Source: Bradyrhizobium sp. 186
Lineage (GTDB): Bacteria; Pseudomonadota; Alphaproteobacteria; Rhizobiales; Xanthobacteraceae
Direction: 5' to 3'
Assembly (NCBI RefSeq): GCF_023101685.1
Contig: NZ_CP082164.1
Location: forward strand, 7,378,001 to 7,442,000
Length of the DNA: 64,000 bases
Shown here: piece by piece, positions 34,308 through 43,375 of the stretch
How the letters are laid out: each line of letters starts with the position of its first letter
Numbering within the stretch: position 1 is the first letter of the stretch
Program-made: the position numbers and the translations under genes
The notes under the pieces: generated by a model
Told to the model about the DNA's origin: nothing
Databases searched by the model: none
Seen by the model: the letters and a program-made list of their open reading frames with translations, nothing else

Positions 34308-35213
34308 TCAAGAGTTCAGTTCACCGATATCCGCGACGAGAACGCTGCCGGTCCCGGATTCAGTAATGTAGAGACGATTCTTGTTCGCACCACCGATCGC
34401 GACATTCGTACAGTTCGGCCCCGCGCACGACTTGATCCGCGCGATCAATTCGCCGTTGGGCGCGAACACGAAGACGTGGCCGAGCGAGGCGTGGCCGACG
34501 AACAGGCGGCCGGCCGCGTCCATGGTCATGCCGTCGGGGCCGCTGGTGCCGAACAGCGAGCAGAAGCGCCCGACCTTCGACACGCAGCCGTCCTGCATGA
34601 ACGGCAGCCGCCACACCGCATTGTCGCGCGTCATTGCGACGAACAGCACGGTTTCGCTGGGATCGAGCACCAGGCCGTTCGGGCTGATGCCGGTGTGGAT
34701 CAGGCAATCGAGGCGACCAGTCGATGTCAGCCGATAAACACGGCCGCTCGGATCGTGCAGGCCGGTCTGGCCCTGATCGGTGAAATAGATGTCGCCGTTG
34801 GAGGCGAGATGTAGATCGTTGCAGCCGCGGAACGATTCTGAATTGCGCGCGGTCAGCACCGGCTTCATGCGCCCAGCCCTGGCGTCGAGCTCCATGATAC
34901 CGTGCATGTAGTCGGCGACCAGGACGCGGCCGTCGGCCGCGATCTTCAATCCGTTCGGCCAGCCCTCATATTCGATCACCAGCGACCATTCGCCATCAGG
35001 CGCGATGCGGAAGATGCGGCCGAAGGGGATGTCGACGATGTAGAGATTGCCGTCCTTGTCGAACGACGGCCCCTCGATGAAGCTATCCGTCGGCACACCC
35101 GGCCGGTTGGCGTCGGCCCAATCGGTTCGCACACCCTTGCGGCGGAATTTGTCGGGCATCGCTGAGAAGACTTTGGTTTCGATCAGGCGCGGCGGCGTTT
35201 CCAGGTACATCAT
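34308..35213 (-). CDS. SMP-30/gluconolactonase/LRE-family protein
   Basis: 301 residues from ATG 35213 (a second ATG follows directly); the open frame continues to 35294 without family similarity. Propeller features are I-E-G-P-S-F near 43, F-R-G-C-N-D-L near 125, I-S-P-N-G-L near 170 and S-G-P-D-G-M-T near 221, matching the metal-site loops of lactonases. It is the second member of this family in the window and is only distantly similar to the one at 25283-26263. Its substrate is unknown. Confidence 0.87.
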   Translation of the reverse strand: MMYLETPPRLIETKVFSAMPDKFRRKGVRTDWADANRPGVPTDSFIEGPSFDKDGNLYIVDIPFGRIFRIAPDGEWSLVIEYEGWPNGLKIAADGRVLVADYMHGIMELDARAGRMKPVLTARNSESFRGCNDLHLASNGDIYFTDQGQTGLHDPSGRVYRLTSTGRLDCLIHTGISPNGLVLDPSETVLFVAMTRDNAVWRLPFMQDGCVSKVGRFCSLFGTSGPDGMTMDAAGRLFVGHASLGHVFVFAPNGELIARIKSCAGPNCTNVAIGGANKNRLYITESGTGSVLVADIGELNS

Positions 35214-35330
35214 GGTTGTTATGTTTCTCGGGCTGGCGGAATGCGCGGCAGCATAGGGCACAATGGCGAGCCCGTCGATCGGCGCGGATGACATGGCCTC
35301 ATTGGGGTGCGACGGTGCAACACCCTCCGC

Positions 35331-35356
35331 GTCGTCCTGGCGAAAGCCAGGACGAC
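35331..35356. terminator. Hairpin downstream of nasC
   Basis: GTCGTCCTGGC-GAAA-GCCAGGACGAC is a perfect 11-base stem with a GNRA loop. It lies about 60 bases past the nasC stop and also resembles the arm of family C repeats. It could end or protect the nitrate operon mRNA. Confidence 0.5.
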
Positions 35357-35413
35357 GTTGGGGAGATGCCGTGCACTCCGCCTCATCAAAATGACGGTGG
35401 AGAGAGCCGTAGC

Positions 35414-38119
35414 CTAACTCGCCGCGCCCGCGAGCTTGCCTTGCTTTGCGGGAGCTGCCTCAGTCGTCGCGATGAGACGCTTCAATTCAGGAATGCAGGA
35501 GCCGCAATTGGTGCCGGCCTTGAGTTTTGCGCCGATCTCGGCCGCGGTGCGCGCGCCGGTGGCGATGGTGTCGCAGATGGTGCCGCGGCCGACGCCGAAG
35601 CAGGCGCAGACGATCGGGCCGGTCGAGGCGGCGCCTTCGCTGGACTTGCCGGACAGCAGCATGCGGCGCTGCTCGTCGGTGACGTGATCGGCCACGAACA
35701 GGCTCTTCACCACCTCCCAGTCACCGGCATCATGCGCGGGGCCGACGAACAGGCAGGTCTCGATGCGGTCACCCGCGAACGACGCCGCACGGTACACGCC
35801 GCCGCCGAAATCGCGATAGTCGGCGACGTCCTCGCCGGCAACGCCATCGAGCCAGGCCGGCCAGCGCGCGAGATCGGCATTGTCGGCGAAGAGATAGCCA
35901 AAGCCGCCCGCGACCGTGACGCGGGTCCACAACAGGTTCGACGGCAGATCGAGCTGCTTTCGCGAGAGCGCGAAGCCGCGGAAGACATATTCATACGGCG
36001 CGATCGCAGCGGGCGTCGCCTTCGACTCCGGCTGGCCCGAGAACGGATCGGTGAACGGTGCGACCAGCGCGCCGACGCGGCCGTGCGAGGCGTTCATCGC
36101 GCTCCAGTGGATCGGCGCAAACAGCGTGCCGCGCTGCTGGCGCTCGCTGACGACGGCCTTCAGGATGCACTGGCCGTAGTCGGTGGTGATGCGGGCAAAG
36201 CCGTCATGGGCGATGCCGTATTTGTTGGCGTCGTCGGGATGGATCTCGACAAACGGCTCGGGCAGATGCGCGCCCAGCCGCTGGCTGAGACCTGTGCGCG
36301 TCATGGTGTGCCACTGGTCGCGGATTCGCCCGGTGTTGAGCCGCAGCGGGCGCGAGGCGCTGGTCTCGCTACGCAGCGCCGGCATCTCCGGCGCAACAAA
36401 ACGGCCCTTGCCGTCATTGGTGAAGAAGCCGCCTTGCGCAAAGAAGCGCTCGCCGGGCATCTCGCCTTCGCGGGCGGGCCACTGCACCGGCTTCAGCGCA
36501 TCGAAAGCTTCGTCGGACAGCGAGGTAAGCGCGCCGATGTCGAAGTCGCGGCTGCCATCGTTCTCGAACGCCGAGAGCGCGGCATGCTCACGGAAAATGT
36601 CGGCGGCCGATTTGTAGTTGAAGCTGTCGCCAAAGCCGAGGCGCTTGGCGGTCTCGCTGAGAATCCACCAGTCCGGCCGCGCCTCGCCCGGCGCCGGCAG
36701 GAACGAGCGCTGGCGCGAGATGCGGCGCTCGGAATTGGTCACGGTGCCCGACTTCTCGCCCCACGCGAGCGCGGGCAGGAGCACGTGCGGGCCGGCGTCG
36801 ACTGTGTCGTTGGAGAGCACGTTCTCGGAGACCACGAACAGCTCGAGCTTCTTCAGCGCCTCGCGCACGAAGTCGGCATCGGGCAGCGACACCGCGGGGT
36901 TGGTGCCCATCACCCACAGCGCCTTGACCTCGCCGCGGTTGATCGCCTCGAACAACTGCACCGCCTTCAGCCCCTCATGGGTAGCGATGCGCGGCGCCTT
37001 CCAGAACCGCCGCACGCGATCGATGTCCGGCGGCGTGAAGTTCATATGCGCGGCGAGCTGGTTGGCAAGGCCGCCGACCTCGCGGCCGCCCATCGCGTTG
37101 GGCTGGCCGGTGAGCGAGAACGGCGAAGCGCCCGGCTTGCCGATACGGCCGGTGGCAAGATGGCAGTTCAGGATCGCGTTGACCTTGTCGGTGCCCTGCG
37201 CCGACTGGTTGACGCCCTGCGAGTACAGCGTGACGACGCGCGGCGTGTCGCGGAACATCTTGAAGAAGGTCGCGACGTCCTGCTCGGTGAGGCCGGTGGC
37301 AAGCGCCGTCGCAGTCACGCTGCCGGCGATGCTGCGCGCGCGCGCGAGCGCGTCGTCAAAGCCCGAGGTGTTCTGCGCGATGTAGTCCTGGTCCAGTGCG
37401 CCATTGTCGGCGAGATGGGCGAAGAGCCCCGAGAACAGCGCCGTGTCGGTGCCGGGCTTGAGGCCCAGGAACAGATCGACGTCGCCGGCGGTATCGGTGC
37501 GGCGCGGATCGATCACGATCATGCGGGCACCGCGCTCCTGCCGGTTCCTGAGCATGCGCTGGAACAGCACGGGGTGGCACCAGGCGGCGTTCGAGCCGAC
37601 GAACACCAGGAGATCGGCCTGATCGAGATCCTCGTAGCAGCCGGGCACGGTGTCGGCACCGAAGGCGCGGCGATGGCCGGCGACCGAAGACGACATGCAG
37701 AGCCGCGAATTGGTGTCGACATTGGCGGTGCCGACAAAGCCTTTCATCAGCTTGTTGGCGACGTAATAGTCCTCGGTCAGCAGTTGACCCGAGAGATAGA
37801 ACGCGACCGCGTCGGCGCCGTCGCGCGCGACGATGTGCTGCATGCGGTGGGCAACGTGGTCGAGCGCGTCGCTCCAAGCGACGCGCTCCAGCACGCCCTT
37901 GCAGCGGATCATCGGATAGAGCAGACGGCTTTCCAGCCCGACGGTCTCGCCGAGTGCCGAACCCTTCGAGCACAGCCGGCCGAAATTGGCGGGATGATCG
38001 GGATCACCCGCGATCGCCGCACCGCCCTTGACGTCGGGCGTCGCCAGCACGCCGCAGCCGACGCCGCAATAGGGGCAGGTCGTCTTGGTGGTGCGGAGCG
38101 TTGGATCGATCGCCGTCAT
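35414..38119 (-). CDS. nasC: Assimilatory nitrate reductase catalytic subunit
   Basis: 901 residues from ATG 38119. An N-terminal [4Fe-4S] motif C15-x2-C18-x3-C22 with a fourth cysteine in G-R-L-C-S-K-G leads into the molybdopterin oxidoreductase and dinucleotide-binding domains. The last about 60 residues carry a BFD-like [2Fe-2S] domain (V-C-A-C-F-G-V-G then G-T-N-C-G-S-C), an extra electron-entry centre common in bacterial Nas enzymes. It reduces nitrate to nitrite in the cytoplasm using molybdenum bis-MGD. It starts 15 bases after flp, as the last gene of narK-bjgb-flp-nasC. The gene name follows the B. diazoefficiens usage. Confidence 0.93.
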   Translation of the reverse strand: MTAIDPTLRTTKTTCPYCGVGCGVLATPDVKGGAAIAGDPDHPANFGRLCSKGSALGETVGLESRLLYPMIRCKGVLERVAWSDALDHVAHRMQHIVARDGADAVAFYLSGQLLTEDYYVANKLMKGFVGTANVDTNSRLCMSSSVAGHRRAFGADTVPGCYEDLDQADLLVFVGSNAAWCHPVLFQRMLRNRQERGARMIVIDPRRTDTAGDVDLFLGLKPGTDTALFSGLFAHLADNGALDQDYIAQNTSGFDDALARARSIAGSVTATALATGLTEQDVATFFKMFRDTPRVVTLYSQGVNQSAQGTDKVNAILNCHLATGRIGKPGASPFSLTGQPNAMGGREVGGLANQLAAHMNFTPPDIDRVRRFWKAPRIATHEGLKAVQLFEAINRGEVKALWVMGTNPAVSLPDADFVREALKKLELFVVSENVLSNDTVDAGPHVLLPALAWGEKSGTVTNSERRISRQRSFLPAPGEARPDWWILSETAKRLGFGDSFNYKSAADIFREHAALSAFENDGSRDFDIGALTSLSDEAFDALKPVQWPAREGEMPGERFFAQGGFFTNDGKGRFVAPEMPALRSETSASRPLRLNTGRIRDQWHTMTRTGLSQRLGAHLPEPFVEIHPDDANKYGIAHDGFARITTDYGQCILKAVVSERQQRGTLFAPIHWSAMNASHGRVGALVAPFTDPFSGQPESKATPAAIAPYEYVFRGFALSRKQLDLPSNLLWTRVTVAGGFGYLFADNADLARWPAWLDGVAGEDVADYRDFGGGVYRAASFAGDRIETCLFVGPAHDAGDWEVVKSLFVADHVTDEQRRMLLSGKSSEGAASTGPIVCACFGVGRGTICDTIATGARTAAEIGAKLKAGTNCGSCIPELKRLIATTEAAPAKQGKLAGAAS

Positions 38120-38133
38120 ATCAAGCCGCCCTA

Positions 38134-39351
38134 TCAAGCTGCCTTGGAAGGACGCGCGAGCGCGCGGCCAAACATCATGTCGGTGCGGATCGCGACAACC
38201 TTTTCGCGATTGCGGATCAGCTCAAGATACCAGAGCGCATCGACGGTATCGCCGATCAGCACCGCGCCGGTGAGCCGGCCGTCGGCGATGACGAGCTTCT
38301 TGTAGGTGCCGCGCCTGCGGTCGGTGAGCACGAGGCTCTCGCTGCCCTCCCCGCCCATGAAGTCGCCGGCGGAGAATACGCTCACGCCCGAGACCTTCAG
38401 ATTGGTCGAGACCACGCTGCCCTGGTAGGAAGCAGGCCGGCCCGCGAGATGCCGCGCAAGAACGCGGGCCTGCTCGTAAGCCGGCTCGACGAGGCCATAG
38501 CAGGTGCCGCGGTGCTCGGCGCATTCGCCGAGCGCGTAGGTGTCGGGAGACGCGGTCTGCATCACGTCGTTGACGACGATGCCGCGATTGACTGCGATGC
38601 CTGCGTCCTTGGCCAGCGCGATGTTGGGCCTGATCCCGGCGGCGAAGATCACGGCATCGGCCTCGATGCGGGGGCCGTCGGCGAGTTCGACGGCTTCGAC
38701 GTGGCCCTCGCCATGGATGCGGGCGGTCGAGGCGTTGAGCAGGATGCGGATGCCCTTGCGCTCGACCAGCGTCTTCAGCAGGTCGGCCGCGGACGCGTCG
38801 AGCTGGCGCTCCATCAGCCGGTCCATCAGATGCAGCAACGTCACCGGCGCGCCGGCCTTGGCAAGACCGTAAGCCGCTTCGAGCCCGAGCAGGCCGCCGC
38901 CGACCACGACGACGCGCTTCTTGCCGGCCGCAAGCGTCAGCAACAGGTCGACGTCGCGGGTGTCGCGAAAGGTGTGCACACCGGCGAGATCGGCGCCGGG
39001 CACGTTCAGCCGCAACGGCGTCGAGCCGGTGGCGAGCACGAGCTTGGAATATTCCACGCTCTCTTCGCCCTCGATCTTGAGCTCGCGGCGGCCGGTGTCG
39101 ATCTCGGTGACGCGATAGCCGTAGCGCACCGTGACGCCGCGATGGCGCCACCAGTCGGCTGGCCGGAGCTCGATCTCGTGCGAGCCGGTTTCGCCGGCAA
39201 GCACGGATGAGAGCAGCACGCGGTTGTAAGCGAGTCGCGGCTCGTCGCCGATCACTGCGACCGCGTAGCGGCCGAGCGCGGTCTTGGCGAGCTCGTCGAC
39301 CAGGCGCGCGGCCGCCATACCGTTACCGACGATGACGAGCGGTTCACTCAC
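38134..39351 (-). CDS. flp: FAD-dependent NAD(P)H oxidoreductase of the nitrate operon
   Basis: 405 residues. FAD motif G-N-G-M-A-A-A near 9-15, NAD motif G-G-G-L-L-G-L-E near 152-159 and A-L-G-E-C-A near 275 give a NirB-N-terminal/rubredoxin-reductase-type flavoprotein. In B. diazoefficiens the equivalent gene (flp) lies between the haemoglobin and nasC and supplies electrons to nitrate reduction or to the haemoglobin. Here it follows bjgb by 10 bases and precedes nasC by 15, the same order. No siroheme or nitrite reductase domain is fused to it. Confidence 0.9.
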   Translation of the reverse strand: MSEPLVIVGNGMAAARLVDELAKTALGRYAVAVIGDEPRLAYNRVLLSSVLAGETGSHEIELRPADWWRHRGVTVRYGYRVTEIDTGRRELKIEGEESVEYSKLVLATGSTPLRLNVPGADLAGVHTFRDTRDVDLLLTLAAGKKRVVVVGGGLLGLEAAYGLAKAGAPVTLLHLMDRLMERQLDASAADLLKTLVERKGIRILLNASTARIHGEGHVEAVELADGPRIEADAVIFAAGIRPNIALAKDAGIAVNRGIVVNDVMQTASPDTYALGECAEHRGTCYGLVEPAYEQARVLARHLAGRPASYQGSVVSTNLKVSGVSVFSAGDFMGGEGSESLVLTDRRRGTYKKLVIADGRLTGAVLIGDTVDALWYLELIRNREKVVAIRTDMMFGRALARPSKAA

Positions 39352-39361
39352 AAGACATCTC

Positions 39362-39790
39362 CTATTCAGCAGCCTGCGACTGCGCGCCGTAGGCCTCGGA
39401 AATCATGAAGCCGGACAGCACGCCGTAGGCGTCGGTCCAGGCTTTTGCCAGTTCGGGCGTCCAGGCCTCGCCGAGCCCCTTCTCCAGGGTCCACAGCAAG
39501 GTCGCGCCGACCACCGGGTAGTGCTCGGCCTTGGCGCCATAGGCGACGTGACGCTTGGCCAGCGCCGAGGCCGCGGGAAGGATAGATTCGAGGTTCGACA
39601 GGCCGCCGACGACGGCGGCGAGCATGCCCATCAGCTTCTTGCGCTGCTCGGTCATGTCTTCGGGAAACATCGCACGCACGGACGGCGCCACCTCGAACAG
39701 GCGATCGTAGAACAGCACCGCGGCCTGCGCGGAAATCGGCGCGACCTTGGAAAAGCTCTGCTGGACGAGGGTGATCTGCTCTGGCGTCAT
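39362..39790 (-). CDS. bjgb: Single-domain haemoglobin
   Basis: 142 residues, the length of a bacterial single-domain globin. The proximal haem histidine is H81 in K-R-H-V-A-Y-G, a tyrosine at the B10 region (L-F-Y-D-R-L-F, near 29) and H-Y-P-V-V-G near 90-95 are the expected conserved sites. No reductase domain is attached, unlike Hmp. In the homologous operon of B. diazoefficiens this protein (Bjgb) lowers nitric oxide made during nitrate use, with flp as a possible reductase. AGGAGAAC precedes the ATG. Confidence 0.93.
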   Translation of the reverse strand: MTPEQITLVQQSFSKVAPISAQAAVLFYDRLFEVAPSVRAMFPEDMTEQRKKLMGMLAAVVGGLSNLESILPAASALAKRHVAYGAKAEHYPVVGATLLWTLEKGLGEAWTPELAKAWTDAYGVLSGFMISEAYGAQSQAAE

Positions 39791-39871
39791 GATGTTCTCC
39801 TGCCTGTTTCGGTTTGCCTTTGTCCGCGCCGTTGCGGAGAAAGTTCATGGTTCAAACGTCATCAGCGAGAC

Positions 39872-39895
39872 TTCTCCCCGCGTACGGGGAGAAGC
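39872..39895. promoter_or_regulatory. Perfect hairpin between narK and bjgb
   Basis: CTTCTCCCCG-CGTA-CGGGGAGAAG, a 10-base stem with a four-base loop, lies in the 122-base gap within the minus-strand operon. A processing or mRNA-stabilising role would fit; there is no T-run. Confidence 0.5.
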
Positions 39896-39912
39896 GACAT
39901 TCGTGCCAAGTG

Positions 39913-41292
39913 TCACACGCGTGCTTCGGCGAGGCTTGGCGCGCCTTCACCCTGCGGGCTGCGACGCAGGTAGAACCACCAAGTCAGGGCGAGGCAGGAG
40001 GCGTAGAAGGCGAGATAGATCGCGAGCGCCAGCTGCGGACCGCCGGTCAGGGCGATCGACTTGCCGAAACCGCTCGGGATCAGATAGCCGCCGACGGCGC
40101 CGACCGCCCCGATGAAGCCGACAGCGGCACCGCTCTCGATGCTCGCCGTCTTCATGGCGAGCGCGCGCGCCGCATCGCCCTGGCCGCGCACCCTGAACAG
40201 GTTCTGCTCGCGGAAGATCGAGGGGATCATGCGGTAGGTCGAGCCGTTGCCGATGCCCGTCGTGACGAACAGGACCAGGAACATCGACAGGAAGCCGATG
40301 AAATCCTTTTGCCCGACAAAATAAAGCACGCCGACCGTGGCCGCCGCCATCGCGATGAAGTTCCAGAAGGTGATGATGGAGCCGCCGACCTTGTCGGCGA
40401 GCCAGCCGCCGAATGGGCGCGCCAGCGAACCGACCAGCGGGCCGAGGAATGCGATCGAGATCGAGATCGAGGGAAATTGCGTCTTGATCAGCAGCGGAAA
40501 TGCCGCGGAGTAGCCGATGAAGGAGCCGAACGTGCCGATATAGAGGTACGCCATGATCCAGGTGTGCTTGCGCTTGACGACCGCAAGCTGGTTCTTGATC
40601 GACGACTTGGCCGAGGTCAGGTTGTTCATGAAGAACACGGCGCCAAGCACCGCGATCGCGATCGGCAGCACCCACATCAGCCCGGCGTTTTGCAGGAACA
40701 CGCCGCCGACGGGGCTTGCCTGGAAAAGGTTGATGATGCCGAGTGTCATCAGGATCGGCGTCAGGAGCTGCACGCTGGAGACACCGATATTGCCGCCGGC
40801 GGCGTTCAGGCCCAACGCCCATCCCTTCATCCGATCCGGGAAGAAGAACGAAATGTTGGTCATGCTGGAGGCAAAGTTGCCGCCGCCAAGCCCCGCGGTC
40901 GAGGCGATCAGCAGCATCAGCCAGAACGGCGTGTCCGGCTGGCTGACGAAATAGGCGAGCGACAGCGTCGGGATGAATAGGATCGCCGCGCTAAAGATGG
41001 TCCAGTTGCGGCCGCCAAAGGTCGTGACCGCGAACGTATATGGGAAGCGCATCAAGGCGCCGATCAGGCCGGGAACGGCCACGAGCTGGAACAGCTCGTC
41101 GGTCGTGTAGTGAAATCCCGCCTGCGGCAGCTTGGTGGTGACGATGCTCCAGATCAGCCACACCGAGAAGCCGATATGTTCGGCCACGATCGACCAGATC
41201 AGGTTGCGTCGCGCGATGGTCTTGCCAGTCGCATTCCAGAACGCCTCATCTTCGGGGCGCCAGTCTGAAATCCAAGTTGGATTCTTCGTCAT
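39913..41292 (-). CDS. narK: Nitrate/nitrite MFS transporter
   Basis: 459 residues with about twelve hydrophobic segments. The nitrate-nitrite porter signature is visible as G-G-G-N-F-A-S-S-M-T-N (near 135) and G-W-A-L-G-L-N-A-A-G-G-N-I-G (near 157-170). It moves nitrate in, or exchanges it for nitrite, across the inner membrane. It opens the narK-bjgb-flp-nasC run and is preceded by a 320-base non-coding leader with a sigma-54-like element. Confidence 0.94.
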   Translation of the reverse strand: MTKNPTWISDWRPEDEAFWNATGKTIARRNLIWSIVAEHIGFSVWLIWSIVTTKLPQAGFHYTTDELFQLVAVPGLIGALMRFPYTFAVTTFGGRNWTIFSAAILFIPTLSLAYFVSQPDTPFWLMLLIASTAGLGGGNFASSMTNISFFFPDRMKGWALGLNAAGGNIGVSSVQLLTPILMTLGIINLFQASPVGGVFLQNAGLMWVLPIAIAVLGAVFFMNNLTSAKSSIKNQLAVVKRKHTWIMAYLYIGTFGSFIGYSAAFPLLIKTQFPSISISIAFLGPLVGSLARPFGGWLADKVGGSIITFWNFIAMAAATVGVLYFVGQKDFIGFLSMFLVLFVTTGIGNGSTYRMIPSIFREQNLFRVRGQGDAARALAMKTASIESGAAVGFIGAVGAVGGYLIPSGFGKSIALTGGPQLALAIYLAFYASCLALTWWFYLRRSPQGEGAPSLAEARV

Positions 41293-41335
41293 TGAGTATC
41301 CCTTCTAGGCTCACCGCTGCGTCGTTGCAGGCTCA

Positions 41336-41353
41336 GCCTCCAGGCAAGGAGGC
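41336..41353 (-). promoter_or_regulatory. Leader hairpin upstream of narK
   Basis: GCCTCC and GGAGGC form a six-base stem around a six-base loop, about 45 bases before the narK start in the transcript. It could belong to an antitermination leader, but the loop does not show the A1/G4 pattern expected for an ANTAR (NasT) target. Confidence 0.35.
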
Positions 41354-41440
41354 GCGCGCCGAGGCCAAGCCCCGGTGGCGAGTTCACGATGCTGATTGAT
41401 GATGTTGAGGGACGTCGTCGTTGGCGTCGGAAATCGGTAC

Positions 41441-41456
41441 TTCAATTTCCGTGCCA
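41441..41456 (-). promoter_or_regulatory. Sigma-54-like -24/-12 element upstream of narK
   Basis: On minus the sequence is TGGCAC-GGAAA-TTGAA, one mismatch from the consensus TGGCAC-N5-TTGCA. It is 149 bases upstream of the narK ATG. The surrounding gap (41293-41613) holds no gene. Confidence 0.55.
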
Positions 41457-41613
41457 GTTGCCCGCCATCGGGAAATACAGGGAATTCAGAGGCTTATTCG
41501 AATTGCCCGAAGTTTTTGCAGGCCATTTTCGCATGCATATTTTGCGATTCGCTCAATCCTTGTGCGCCGCACAAGAATTGAGCTTGCGTCGTATCACGAC
41601 GTTAACGACACGT

Positions 41614-42408
41614 TTACGCGGCTTCGACGAAGCGATGACGCTCGTAGAGGAATTCGAGCACGCGCTGCCGGCACTTCAGATAGGTGGTGTTGGTCGCGAG
41701 CTCGAGCCGCTTGCGCGGGCGCGCGAGCGGCACCTCCAGCACCTCGCCGATGCGCGCGGAAGGACCGTTGGTCATCATCACGATGCGGTCGGACAGCAGC
41801 ACGGCCTCGTCGACGTCGTGGGTGATCATCAGAATGGTGTTGCCGAGCTTCTGATGCAGCGCCATCACCGAATCCTGCAAATGCGCGCGGGTCAGCGCGT
41901 CGAGCGCGCCAAAGGGCTCGTCGAGCAGCAGCACCTTCGGTTCCATCGCAAGCGCGCGGGCAATGCCGACGCGCTGCTTCATGCCGCCGGAGACCTCCGA
42001 GGGCCGCTTGTCCTTGGCGTGGGCCATCTGCACGAGGTTGAGATTGTGCATGACCCAGGCGTCGCGTTCGGCGCGGGACTTGGTCCTGGCGAAGACCTTG
42101 TCGACGCCGAGCCTGACGTTCTCGTAGACCGTCAGCCAGGGCAGCAGGCTGTGGTTCTGGAACACCACCGCGCGGTCGGGCCCCGGCGAGTTGACCTCGC
42201 GGTTCTCCAGCAGCACGCCGCCCATGGTGGCGCCGGTCAGGCCTGCAATGATGTTGAGCAGGGTCGACTTGCCGCAGCCGGAATGGCCAATGATCGAGAC
42301 GTATTCGCCTTTCTCAATGGTGAGATTGATATCCTTCAGCACCTCCGTGGAGGCGGCGCCGCGGGTAAAAATCTTGTCGATGTGATCGAGCTTCAGATAG
42401 GCGCCCAT
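41614..42408 (-). CDS. nrtC: Nitrate ABC transporter ATP-binding protein
   Basis: 264 residues. Walker A G-H-S-G-C-G-K-S-T near 38-46, signature V-S-G-G-M-K-Q-R near 139, Walker B V-L-L-L-D-E-P near 158 and switch T-H-D near 193. Only a single ABC domain is present, without the regulatory C-terminal domain of cyanobacterial NrtC, so it is closer in form to NrtD; the symbol follows operon order. It energises the NrtA/NrtB importer. It follows the permease by 12 bases. Confidence 0.9.
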   Translation of the reverse strand: MGAYLKLDHIDKIFTRGAASTEVLKDINLTIEKGEYVSIIGHSGCGKSTLLNIIAGLTGATMGGVLLENREVNSPGPDRAVVFQNHSLLPWLTVYENVRLGVDKVFARTKSRAERDAWVMHNLNLVQMAHAKDKRPSEVSGGMKQRVGIARALAMEPKVLLLDEPFGALDALTRAHLQDSVMALHQKLGNTILMITHDVDEAVLLSDRIVMMTNGPSARIGEVLEVPLARPRKRLELATNTTYLKCRQRVLEFLYERHRFVEAA

Positions 42409-42420
42409 GTGCTTTCCCCC

Positions 42421-43338
42421 TCAGTTCAGCGCGGTGCCGCGGGTGACGATCTTGCCGAGGCCTGCGATCAGGCGATCGAGCACGAAGCCGATGATGCCGA
42501 CATAGAACAGCGCCAGGATGATCTCGCTGATGTGCGAGGAATTCCAGGCGTCCCAGATGAAGAAGCCGATGCCGACGCCGCCGATCAGCATTTCGGCCGC
42601 GACGATCGCAAGCCAGGACAGGCCGATGCCGATGCGCAGGCCGGTGAAGATGTAGGGCGCCGCCGCAGGGATCATGATCTTGGAGAAGAACTCGAGCGGA
42701 TTGAGTTGCACCACCGCCGCGACGTTGCGGTAATCCTGCGGGATGTTGCGGATGCCGACCGCGGTGTTGATGATGATCGGCCAGATCGAGGTGATGAAGA
42801 TGACGAAGATCGCCGACGGCTGGCCGTCGCGGAAGGCGGCGAGCGAGAGCGGCAGCCAGGCCAGCGGCGGGATGGTGCGCAGGACCTGAAACAGCGGATC
42901 GAGCCCGCGCATCGCCCAGACCGATTGCCCGACCAGCACGCCGAGCGCGATGCCGGCGATTGCGGAGAGCGAATAGCCGAGCGCGACGCGCTGCAGACTG
43001 GCGGAGAGATGCCAGAACAGGCCCTTGTCGATGCCGCCATGATCGAAGAACGGATCGAGGATCAGCTCCTTGGTGTCCTTGAACACCCGCGATGGCGGCG
43101 GCAGCGCCGAGCCGGCGCGGCGGCAGACGAGCTCCCACACCAGTGTCAAAAGCGCGATCACGACCAGCGGCGGGATGACGCGCACGGCGGTCTCCCTCGC
43201 CATCCGCGCGTAAGTCTCGGACCGTGGCGGACGCTTCGGCGTCATCGCGACGACCGGCGCGGCAGTGCCCGCAGGCGTCGCAGTCTCCAGGTCCATCTTC
43301 GTGGCAGGCATGTTCATCGCAATCTCTCTCCGGCTCAA
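42421..43338 (-). CDS. nrtB: Nitrate ABC transporter permease
   Basis: 305 residues with about six membrane segments after a 45-residue polar start. The coupling loop is around G-I-R-N-I-P-Q-D-Y-R-N-V-A-A (near 200). Placement between nrtA and the ATPase gene shows its role as the channel of the nitrate importer. CGGAGAGA precedes the ATG. Confidence 0.92.
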   Translation of the reverse strand: MSRREIAMNMPATKMDLETATPAGTAAPVVAMTPKRPPRSETYARMARETAVRVIPPLVVIALLTLVWELVCRRAGSALPPPSRVFKDTKELILDPFFDHGGIDKGLFWHLSASLQRVALGYSLSAIAGIALGVLVGQSVWAMRGLDPLFQVLRTIPPLAWLPLSLAAFRDGQPSAIFVIFITSIWPIIINTAVGIRNIPQDYRNVAAVVQLNPLEFFSKIMIPAAAPYIFTGLRIGIGLSWLAIVAAEMLIGGVGIGFFIWDAWNSSHISEIILALFYVGIIGFVLDRLIAGLGKIVTRGTALN

Positions 43339-43375
43339 GGAAGATGCGGCCGCCCATGGGCGGCCGCTGGCTCCA

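Noticed and set aside
35216..38305. A very long open frame (1029 codons) on plus
   Set aside because: It lies opposite nasC in a GC-rich codon frame; the minus strand encodes clear molybdopterin and Fe-S motifs, and the plus product is Arg/Ala/His-rich without domains.
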